A program made the position numbers and the translations under genes. A stretch of DNA of 36,243 nucleotides from an uncultured Roseburia sp. (GTDB taxonomy: Bacteria > Bacillota > Clostridia > Lachnospirales > Lachnospiraceae), in the NCBI GenBank assembly GCA_947088345.1, contig CAMUGE010000034.1, forward strand, positions 1 through 36,243. Reading direction: 5' to 3'. The notes below the pieces were generated by a model that saw nothing but the letters and a program-made list of their open reading frames with translations, did no database searches and was not told where the DNA came from. Positions 8,419 to 15,164 of this stretch are shown in pieces. Position 1 is the stretch's first letter; each line of letters begins with the position of its first letter.

Positions 8419-9504
8419 ATGAATTTTTGTAAAAAAATTTTAATCGGATTGCTTACAACCTGCCTGCTGACGGGTCTGATGCCACATCCGGCGCCGGCCT
8501 CTTCGGTAAAGTTAAGTTTTACATCAAAGACTTCCGGCAGCGGAGACGACATACAGGTGCGGCGCGTAAAATATGACGGAGAGACGACGCCGGATTATTG
8601 GGACGGTAATATTTCAGGAAATTCGGCCTCACTTCATGAACTTGATGTGGATTTCATCTCGCGCGTTATGTGGAAAAGCAGCGCAAAAGTGACTTCTGTG
8701 AAAGACAACAAGGGCAAAACATACAAAGGTTATCTGGGAGACAGAGACGACGACGACTGTGAAATCTATATCAGCAAATTAAAAACCGGTCGTACCTACA
8801 CCATTGTGATCAACGGCATCAAAGAGTTTGGAACCGCAAAATACCGCAAACTGACATTAAAAGTAAAAATCCCGGCCATGGGTTCTTCCTCCAAAAAGGT
8901 AAAGATCAAGAAAGTAACGGTAGACGATGACGACGGAATCACAGAAATTGACGTAAAATTTGCCGGCAAAGTGATCTGGAAAGGAAATGCAAAAATTACA
9001 TCCGTCAAGGACGACAAGGGCAAATCCTATACCGGTCACATTACAGATTATGACGACGATGACTGCGAAATCTTTATACACAACATTACGCCCGGACGCA
9101 CCTACAAAATCAAGATTTCCGGAGTCAAGGCAGTCGGCGCTTCCTCCTATCAGACAATCACCGTGACGGCGAAAGTCCCGGCCAAAAACAACAGCCTGGC
9201 CGTAAAAAAGACTGAGTACGACGTTGACTACGAACACGGCAGAACAGAGTGGACTGTCAGTTTCGATTTCAACAAAAAGATCTCGCACAGCCAGAGCAGC
9301 TGCGTGATTATCACAGATTCAGCCGGAAACGAATATTCGTCAACATCTTCCTATGTAGAATGGGATGACGACGAATGTGAAGTACATCTTTCTTCCGGAC
9401 TGACAGAGGGCAATACGTACTACTATAAAATCACAGATGTAAAACCAATCGGGGCAGGCAGTTATCAGACGCTGACAGGAAGTTTTATCGCTTATGAAGA
9501 CTAA
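8419..9504 (+). CDS. Secreted protein with three acidic Ig-like repeats
   Basis: 361 residues; I do not recognise the family. A signal peptide is clear (MNFCKKILIGLLTTCLLTG, cleavage probably after HPAPASS). The rest is three divergent copies of a module of about 90 residues. Each has a V-x-W-K or similar core strand, a V-K-D-(N/D)-K-G-K-(T/S)-Y segment (copies 1 and 2), an acidic motif with one Cys (RDDDDCEIYI, YDDDDCEIFI, WDDDECEVHL), a G-(R/N)-T-Y strand, and a closing G-(T/A)-(A/S)-x-Y-(R/Q). The beta-rich pattern suggests an Ig- or fibronectin-like fold, perhaps calcium-binding through the Asp run. No sortase or other anchor is visible, so it is probably released. The ATG at 8419 has AAAGGAGG 7 nt upstream. 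A strong promoter precedes it, so it is probably well expressed alone. Confidence 0.8.
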   Translation: MNFCKKILIGLLTTCLLTGLMPHPAPASSVKLSFTSKTSGSGDDIQVRRVKYDGETTPDYWDGNISGNSASLHELDVDFISRVMWKSSAKVTSVKDNKGKTYKGYLGDRDDDDCEIYISKLKTGRTYTIVINGIKEFGTAKYRKLTLKVKIPAMGSSSKKVKIKKVTVDDDDGITEIDVKFAGKVIWKGNAKITSVKDDKGKSYTGHITDYDDDDCEIFIHNITPGRTYKIKISGVKAVGASSYQTITVTAKVPAKNNSLAVKKTEYDVDYEHGRTEWTVSFDFNKKISHSQSSCVIITDSAGNEYSSTSSYVEWDDDECEVHLSSGLTEGNTYYYKITDVKPIGAGSYQTLTGSFIAYED

Positions 9505-9533
9505 CCGACCCGCCGCCTTTGACGGTTCACAAA

Positions 9534-9577
9534 CAGGACAGCCGGCTCCCTCATTCAAGGGGGAGCCGGCTGTCCTG
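9534..9577. terminator. Perfect 17-bp hairpin between convergent genes
   Basis: Left arm 9534-9550 (begins CAGGACAGCC) and right arm 9561-9577 are exact complements around a 10-nt loop. The secreted repeat protein ends 30 nt to the left, and ldh ends 81 nt to the right. There is no T tract on the plus side and only TTTG on the minus side, so it may be a weak bidirectional terminator or an mRNA-stabilising stem. Confidence 0.5.
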
Positions 9578-9657
9578 CTGCGCCGTCTATGGCGTCTCCA
9601 TGTGCAGTCGCAAAGCGGCGCTTTCCATTCGCACGCGTGTGCATATTTTTATAAATT

Positions 9658-10617
9658 TTAAAAACTGCAATCCGACAATATATTTTTCAGTGTTTTTGCT
9701 GACTCACGCAAACGATCAGACTCAGATTTATCCAGCAGAATCGGCACTTTATGTTCCACTCCGTTTTTTCCGACAATCGCAGGCATACTTAAGACAATGT
9801 CGGTAATCCCATATTCCCCGTGCATCATAGAGGAAACTGGCAAGATGGACTTTTCGTCCCGCGTAATTGCCTCACAGATCCTCTTTACTGCCATGGCGAT
9901 CCCGTAATATGTCGCCCGCTTTTTCGCAATAATCTCATAAGCGCTGTTCTTTACAAGATCTGCAATCCTCGCCTCCTCTTCCTCATGTCTGTAATGACCG
10001 CGCAGCTCGCAAAACTCGCTTAAAGCAATCCCGGAGACATTCGCGCTGCTAAATGCTGCAATCTCACTGTCCCCGTGTTCGCCGATAATAAAAGCATGAA
10101 TACTGCGGCTGTCCACTGACAAATGTCTGCCCAGCTGATATTTCAGCCTCGCGGTATCAAGCACCGTGCCGGAACCAATGACACGATGTTCCGGAAAACC
10201 GGACAATTTAATTGCTGTATAGGTGAGTACATCAACCGGATTGGAGACAATAAGCAGTATTCCCCCAAAATCCCGTTTTGCAATTTCAGGTATAATCTGC
10301 CGAAACACATCAATATTTCTATGAACCAGATCAAGACGCGTCTCGTCCGGTTTTTGGGCCACTCCTGCAGTTACAATGACAATCGCGGCGTCCGTAATAT
10401 CGTCATAGGAACCGGCATATATTTTCATAGGCCTTGCAAACGGAACCCCGTGCACAATATCCATTGCCTCTCCCTCAGCCCGGTCTGCATCCGCATCAAT
10501 TAATACCATCTCTGAAAACAGCCCGCTTAACATCAGCGCAAATGCTGATGCCGAGCCGACAAAGCCGCACCCGATCATCACCACTTTCCTGATATTGATT
10601 TCTTCTTTTTCCAACAT
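9658..10617 (-). CDS. ldh: L-lactate dehydrogenase
   Basis: 319 residues; reduces pyruvate to L-lactate with NADH in fermentation. The dinucleotide motif GCGFVGSASAFAL is near the N terminus. The substrate loop reads AGVAQKPDETRLDLV; the Gln there, rather than Arg, marks lactate over malate dehydrogenase. The loop's usual Gly after Pro is Asp, a small oddity. The IVSNPVDVLTY and IGEHGDSE motifs carry the conserved Asn and the catalytic His. I chose the ATG at 10617 (MLEKEE), with AGAAAGG about 12 nt upstream; an upstream ATG at 10677 would add 20 residues not typical of LDH. It is monocistronic by appearance, with a hairpin downstream at 9534-9577. Confidence 0.92.
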   Translation of the reverse strand: MLEKEEINIRKVVMIGCGFVGSASAFALMLSGLFSEMVLIDADADRAEGEAMDIVHGVPFARPMKIYAGSYDDITDAAIVIVTAGVAQKPDETRLDLVHRNIDVFRQIIPEIAKRDFGGILLIVSNPVDVLTYTAIKLSGFPEHRVIGSGTVLDTARLKYQLGRHLSVDSRSIHAFIIGEHGDSEIAAFSSANVSGIALSEFCELRGHYRHEEEEARIADLVKNSAYEIIAKKRATYYGIAMAVKRICEAITRDEKSILPVSSMMHGEYGITDIVLSMPAIVGKNGVEHKVPILLDKSESDRLRESAKTLKNILSDCSF

Positions 10618-10698
10618 AAAACTACCATGCCTTTCTTTTTTCTTTGAGTTTTCCACTCTGTCCGAAAAAATATGCATGGTAATTTATGTAATCCGCTT

Positions 10699-11100
10699 TT
10701 ATTTTTTCACATATTTCATATCCACATACAGAATATGATCGACAAGCCAGTTCAGCAAAAATCCGAGCAGATCCTCGACCGTTTCGTCCTGATGTTCAAA
10801 ATCATTCTCAATCGCTTCCAGATCAATTTCCATCAGTTTATCTTCAAATTTGCGGTGCTGCGGAATATGATCTTTGATACCGGCATAGCCGATCTTTTCC
10901 ATATATTCCTCCTCGTGGGAAAAATGAGTCCTTGTGTAGTTAATCAATTCGGAGACAAGACCCACGATCTCATTTGCTTTGTCCAACAGATATTCATCGT
11001 TTAGTAAATCCGATGTCTGCTGTACCAGTTCAAACAGTCTCGCATGTTCTTTGTCAATCATTTCGATTCCGGTATAATATTCCGGTTTCATCTCATACAT
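10699..11100 (-). CDS. Bacteriohemerythrin
   Basis: 133 residues. It is a four-helix di-iron O2-binding protein, in anaerobes thought to bind or sense oxygen. The ligand pattern is complete: GIEMIDKEHARLF (His of helix A), then THFSHEEEYM (H-x3-E), HIPQHRKF (H-x3-H) and LLNWLVDHILYVD (H and D). The start at 11100 is chosen because AAGGGGG lies about 10 nt upstream; an in-frame ATG at 11109 touches that site directly. It follows the MacB-like gene by 28 nt on the same strand, so it could be the last gene of that operon or have its own promoter inside the preceding gene. Confidence 0.92.
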   Translation of the reverse strand: MYEMKPEYYTGIEMIDKEHARLFELVQQTSDLLNDEYLLDKANEIVGLVSELINYTRTHFSHEEEYMEKIGYAGIKDHIPQHRKFEDKLMEIDLEAIENDFEHQDETVEDLLGFLLNWLVDHILYVDMKYVKK

Positions 11101-11128
11101 GAAAAACATCCCCCTTTATCGAAGTATT

Positions 11129-12016
11129 TTATTCCATATTACAACTTTCTTCGGCGAGAATCAAGAGCATTTGAGTGAAAAAATTTTTACCGGTCAACAT
11201 ACCGGTCAATGATAATATAACTCCCCCAACGGCCAACATTCCCCCCGCTTTTTTCCACTGCAGATAACGCTGTTCTATGCAGCTTTTCCCACAACCCGCA
11301 AACGCTGCGATCTCTGACTTATAATTTTTAAGATTCCTCGAAAATCCCTCAAAATCAGACCATTTTGCCGGCGCAAGCTCACGGAGCAGATCTCCTGATA
11401 AAATTTCTGTTCGAAGCAGACCGGCCTTAATTCCGTAACTCTGACAAAAACGCTCCGCCTGCATCGACTTTGTGACGCCATCCTTTCCAGCCAATGTAAT
11501 ACGCTCAAATAACGCGTCATTTTCCGCCTGAACAATCATACAATTGTCTGTCTCCCAGAGGATTCCCCGCACCGTGAATAAGCGCCCCTTATAAAGAATC
11601 TGTCCGCCTGCTGCATCTGCACTGCCGAATAACTGCTGCGCCGTTCCTTTTCCAATCAGGCATCCTTCCAGATCCTGCGCATGGAGTACGGCGCCCGAAA
11701 ACAAAAGCAGCTCGCTCGACCCGTTAATCTCAAGCACGTCGGCTTTTGTCCCACGTATTTGCTCCCTGTCTTCCACATATTCCTCTTTGGCCATTGTCCA
11801 CATGGTAAAGTCGGTTACTTCATCGCTGTTACGCTGCTCCGCCCTGCGTATCTCAAACGCCCGCTCTGCCGTTATTTTGTCTCCAACGACAATCAGATTA
11901 ACATTCTGCCGCAGAATCAGAGCTTTCTGATACGAAAAATGCGCACCTGAAAAACACACAAACGCTGCAAATATAGAGATCATAAGTTTACATCTTTCTT
12001 TCTTTATTTTTCCCAT
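11129..12016 (-). CDS. MacB-core-like membrane-anchored protein without FtsX domain
   Basis: 295 residues. An N-terminal transmembrane helix (about residues 12-29) leads to an extracellular region resembling the MacB periplasmic core (L-E-G-C-L-I-G-K-G-T-A-Q-Q-L-F-G, then ILYKGRLFTVRGILWETDN). Near the C terminus is one more hydrophobic stretch (about 257-283). A full MacB-type permease would have three further helices of the FtsX domain; these are absent and no frameshifted remnant of them is visible downstream. The start overlaps the end of the HlyD-type gene by 13 nt, with AAGG 7 nt upstream, so the two are coupled. It is probably a partner of that adaptor. Family assignment is by pattern and moderately sure. 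Confidence 0.6.
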   Translation of the reverse strand: MGKIKKERCKLMISIFAAFVCFSGAHFSYQKALILRQNVNLIVVGDKITAERAFEIRRAEQRNSDEVTDFTMWTMAKEEYVEDREQIRGTKADVLEINGSSELLLFSGAVLHAQDLEGCLIGKGTAQQLFGSADAAGGQILYKGRLFTVRGILWETDNCMIVQAENDALFERITLAGKDGVTKSMQAERFCQSYGIKAGLLRTEILSGDLLRELAPAKWSDFEGFSRNLKNYKSEIAAFAGCGKSCIEQRYLQWKKAGGMLAVGGVILSLTGMLTGKNFFTQMLLILAEESCNME

Positions 12017-13326
12017 AACCGCACCTTACTTCCATTTGAGACAGCCCGGTCGCTGTCGGTGATCACTTCCGAATCGCCGGAAAGCCCCCCTCCTTCCACA
12101 AGCGCCAGATTGTCGTTTTTCTCTTTCACTGTGACATCAACGCGAACAGCCGTCTTTTGTGTGCCAAGCACCGTCTGTGTATCCTGTAAAACCAGAACAT
12201 AATAATTGCCGTCCTGCGAGCGCAGAGCGCTAAGCGGAACTGTAAGCCCGCGCTCTGATGGTTTTGCAGACAATTCCATCGCCGCACTGCTCCCCGGAAC
12301 CCAATCTGTTCCGGCAACATCTGCAAGTATCGTCACGCTCCCGTCGCTCTCAGTTTTTTGCGCGCTAACGGTAACGTCCTCCGCTTTCTGATTATTGTGC
12401 TTTAACGTCATGTAATCTCCGATACCGATCAACGCCGCATCCTCCTTGTTAACCTGCGCCGTAAATAAAAGACCGCTTCCAAGATCTGAAATCATACAAA
12501 AAGCGGTATCTGTTGTCTTCTGACCGGCGCGGCCGATCATCTCCGTGACAATTCCCGCAGCCGGAGCATTTATGTTTCCCTCCGCCTCCAAAAGCGCCTG
12601 GTATCGTTTCAGCTGTTTTTGTTTCAACTCCCTCCCCGGCTGTTTCGTTTCACTCTGACCAGCTGCCCGCACTGCATCTTCAATTGCCCGGTCGGCGTCA
12701 CGCAAAACCGTTTCTTTATCTCTTAGCGCCTGTTCATATGCTTCCTGTTTTGCTTTTTTCTCTTCCAGCAGCGCAACAGACTGCCGGTACTCTTCCTCGG
12801 TCACATCCCGGCCGCCCAGCATATTCTGGTAACTCTGGTATGCAGCAGCCGCGCTGTCCGCTTCTTCTTTCGCTTTATCTACTGCTCTTTGCGCATATGA
12901 GGATGCCGTTTCCAAATCTTCTTTTGCTCGTTTTAGCGCAACACTGCTGTTTGTCTGCTGCGTCTTCTGATCCTGTTCCGCCGCCCTGATTTCTTCGCTG
13001 AGCAATTCTATCTTTTCCGAGAGGTCTGTCAGGTTCACAGATGCAATCGCCTCACCCTGCGCGATCTGTTGGCCGACTGAGACAAAGACAGTATCAACCA
13101 GCAGATCCGCTTCTGTCACAATCGCCATCTCACGCTTTGCCAGAAGCGTGCCGTCAGCAAGCACTGTATGGCTGACAGCCTGATACTCCGGTGTTTTCGT
13201 AATAACACGCGGCACGGTAAACGAGGCCGCAGCACGCGATACTATAGTCAAACAGACCATGGCCGCAAAAAACCATACCAGCGCCCTTAACGCCATGCGC
13301 CGGATCATTTTGTGATTTTTTTTCAT
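12004..13326 (-). CDS. HlyD/MacA-type membrane-fusion (efflux adaptor) protein
   Basis: 440 residues. An N-terminal membrane anchor (about residues 12-35) is followed by the first half of a lipoyl-like domain (GTLLAKREMAIVTEADLLVDTV, VSVGQQIAQGEAIASV). A long Ala/Glu/Lys-rich coiled coil covers about residues 95-245, and the second half of the lipoyl domain reads INAPAAGIVTEMIGRAGQ. Beta-barrel and membrane-proximal domains follow. In such systems the adaptor joins an inner-membrane pump to the cell exterior. Here the upstream gene (26 nt away) is a MalG-type sugar permease and the downstream gene is a MacB-core-like protein; no MacB-type ATPase is present. The ATG at 13326 has AAAGGTGGAG directly upstream. 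Confidence 0.85.
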   Translation of the reverse strand: MKKNHKMIRRMALRALVWFFAAMVCLTIVSRAAASFTVPRVITKTPEYQAVSHTVLADGTLLAKREMAIVTEADLLVDTVFVSVGQQIAQGEAIASVNLTDLSEKIELLSEEIRAAEQDQKTQQTNSSVALKRAKEDLETASSYAQRAVDKAKEEADSAAAAYQSYQNMLGGRDVTEEEYRQSVALLEEKKAKQEAYEQALRDKETVLRDADRAIEDAVRAAGQSETKQPGRELKQKQLKRYQALLEAEGNINAPAAGIVTEMIGRAGQKTTDTAFCMISDLGSGLLFTAQVNKEDAALIGIGDYMTLKHNNQKAEDVTVSAQKTESDGSVTILADVAGTDWVPGSSAAMELSAKPSERGLTVPLSALRSQDGNYYVLVLQDTQTVLGTQKTAVRVDVTVKEKNDNLALVEGGGLSGDSEVITDSDRAVSNGSKVRLWEK

Positions 13327-13352
13327 ACTCCACCTTTCCCGTATTGACTTTT

Positions 13353-14189
13353 CTACGATTTTACTCCTGCAGCCACAATCCCCTGTTCCAGATAATCCTG
13401 TCCCATCAAAAACAGCATCACTGCCGGCAATGCCGCAACAAAAGAGGCGCAGACTGCGAAACCTGCCTGTGTAAGATCAATCTGCGGAAGATACAAAGAG
13501 AGCGGGAATCTGGATTTTGTCTCAATAAAGGTCAACGGTTCCTCCAACATACTCTGACAGGTTAAAAATTCAAGCAAAAGGGCGGCGATAATACCGGAGG
13601 AGCCGATCGGGAGGCCTATTGTAAAAAATATTCGAATCTCTCCGGCGCCGTCCATACGTGCCGCTTCAAACAATGCTTTTGGTATATCACAAAAAAACCG
13701 GTATATAAGGAAAGGAGTGAATGTTGCAAACATTCCCGGCAAAATCACAGCCCAGTGCGTATCCAACAGAGAAAGCCCCTTTAGCTGCAGATATTCCGAA
13801 AGCATTGTCACCTGAAACGGCATCATCATAAGCACAATATAAATGCGGTAAATCATCTTTTTCCCCGAAAATTCATAACAGGCAAGTCCCCATGCGGCGG
13901 GAATGCCAAACAGAATCTGTCCGGCCAGTATTCCAACAGTAATCTTTTGCGTATTCCAAAACATCTGAAAAAATTCCGGCGAATCAAGCAAAAGTTCCAC
14001 AAAATTACGCAATGTCGGATACAGGGGAAAATGCCAGACTGCGTAGCCGTCGCCGCCGAAAATGATCGGCGACAGATACTCTCTGATCTCAACATTTCCG
14101 GTCACCGAACCGGCAATTAAAAATATAAGCGGCAGCACAGCCGCGGCTGCCGGAATACAAAGACTGCATAACAATAATTTTTTTCTCAC
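13353..14189 (-). CDS. Carbohydrate ABC transporter permease, MalG type
   Basis: 278 residues with about six transmembrane helices. The cytoplasmic EAA loop reads EAARMDGAGEIRIFFTIGLP, the docking site for the ATPase. It pairs with the MalF-type permease encoded just upstream. I prefer a GTG start at 14189 because GGGGG lies 5 nt before it; an in-frame ATG at 14201 sits inside a perfect 8-bp hairpin (14202-14209 with 14213-14220) and upstream of that site. A structured repeat separates this gene from the preceding permease, unusual inside an operon. The ATPase is not encoded here; many Firmicutes use a shared MsmK-like ATPase from elsewhere. Confidence 0.9.
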   Translation of the reverse strand: MRKKLLLCSLCIPAAAAVLPLIFLIAGSVTGNVEIREYLSPIIFGGDGYAVWHFPLYPTLRNFVELLLDSPEFFQMFWNTQKITVGILAGQILFGIPAAWGLACYEFSGKKMIYRIYIVLMMMPFQVTMLSEYLQLKGLSLLDTHWAVILPGMFATFTPFLIYRFFCDIPKALFEAARMDGAGEIRIFFTIGLPIGSSGIIAALLLEFLTCQSMLEEPLTFIETKSRFPLSLYLPQIDLTQAGFAVCASFVAALPAVMLFLMGQDYLEQGIVAAGVKS

Positions 14190-14230
14190 ACGAACCCCCA
14201 TGATTCCGCTTCGCGGAATCTCATATCAAG

Positions 14231-14314
14231 AGCGTGAAACTTCGTACTTGTTGGCGCGCGAACCTGTTTCGCGTTTTGCCCTCTGGCATGAGCCTTACTA
14301 GTACTTTTCACGCT
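14231..14314. repeat. Intra-operon structured repeat, family 2, copy A
   Basis: 84 bp bounded by perfect 9-bp inverted repeats (AGCGTGAAA 14231-14239, TTTCACGCT 14306-14314) with an internal CGCGAA/TTCGCG hairpin. It overlaps the stop codon of the upstream permease gene (minus strand). A 32-nt stretch on the minus strand, beginning TAAGGCT and ending GAAAC, matches the element at 28522-28582 with 26 of 32 positions by eye. Confidence 0.6.
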
Positions 14315-15164
14315 ATCTCTCCCAGATTCTCTGCAATAATCCGATGATAATTGCTACCAATATACACAACAGCACCGCGCCCGCCGCAATTTTATCCATC
14401 GACAGACTCAAAAACCAGTTGTGGAAAACATGCTGCACCAGGTAGATTGGCTCGGCCGGATAATTTCCGGCCAAAAGCCAGACTTCACGGTAAATCTGAA
14501 ATGAATTTAACAGAGAAATCATTGCGATTAAAAAGATTACCGGCCGGATCATGGGAATCGTGATATGCCAAAACGTATTCCATGCACCGGCGCCATCCAC
14601 TCTGGCCGCCTCATAGACGCTCTCCGGAACGCCGGCAAACCCCGCCATCCACAATACAGTCGTATAGCCTGCATTTTTCCAGATGTAACAAAATATCAGA
14701 ACAAACAGCGCGCTCTTCCCGCTCATCCAGTCTGTACCGGAAAATCCAAACCATGATAAAACGGCATTGAGAAACCCTTTTCCGTGAAAAAACAGCCGAA
14801 AGAACAGCACGACGCTTGCTGCCGGCAGCGCCATCGGTACCAGAAACGTACTTTTTAACAGCGCTGCCGCCTGTCTTTTTTTTCCTCCCAACCCAACAAG
14901 CCCCAGTGCGAGCAGCAGAGAGACCGCCATTAAAAACGGAATGCCTAGCAGCGTAAACCTTGCGGTATTGCCTGCCGCCTTTAAAAACGCACCGTTTGTC
15001 AGAACGGCAGTATAGTTTCCGACTCCCACAAACCCGCCTCCATAAACAGAAACAAAGGACCGTCTGATCACATCAAGAAACGGCAGGATATAAAAGATCA
15101 TCACCCCGGTAAAAGCAGGCAGTATAAAAAAATACCCCGTATATTTTTTTTTCATATTATTCAT
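14313..15164 (-). CDS. Sugar ABC transporter permease, MalF type
   Basis: 283 residues with six predicted transmembrane helices. The N terminus (YTGYFFILPAFTGVMIFYILPF) is typical of MalF-like permeases without the large MalF insertion. The EAA loop reads EAARVDGAGAWNTFWHITIP. It overlaps the end of the solute-binding lipoprotein gene by 8 nt, so the two are translationally coupled. The stop codon lies at the edge of a structured repeat (14231-14314). With the MalG-type permease it would form the channel of an importer for a sugar or other small solute; the substrate cannot be read from the sequence. Confidence 0.92.
   Translation of the reverse strand: MNNMKKKYTGYFFILPAFTGVMIFYILPFLDVIRRSFVSVYGGGFVGVGNYTAVLTNGAFLKAAGNTARFTLLGIPFLMAVSLLLALGLVGLGGKKRQAAALLKSTFLVPMALPAASVVLFFRLFFHGKGFLNAVLSWFGFSGTDWMSGKSALFVLIFCYIWKNAGYTTVLWMAGFAGVPESVYEAARVDGAGAWNTFWHITIPMIRPVIFLIAMISLLNSFQIYREVWLLAGNYPAEPIYLVQHVFHNWFLSLSMDKIAAGAVLLCILVAIIIGLLQRIWER

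Noticed and set aside
9578-9657. GC-rich stretch with short inverted segments after the 17-bp hairpin
   Set aside because: Several weak stems can be drawn, but none is perfect or matches another element in the window.
12533-13130. Minus-strand coding region considered as a myosin-like or phage tape-measure coiled coil
   Set aside because: It is flanked on both sides by lipoyl-domain halves and a membrane anchor, so it is the hairpin of an HlyD-type adaptor.
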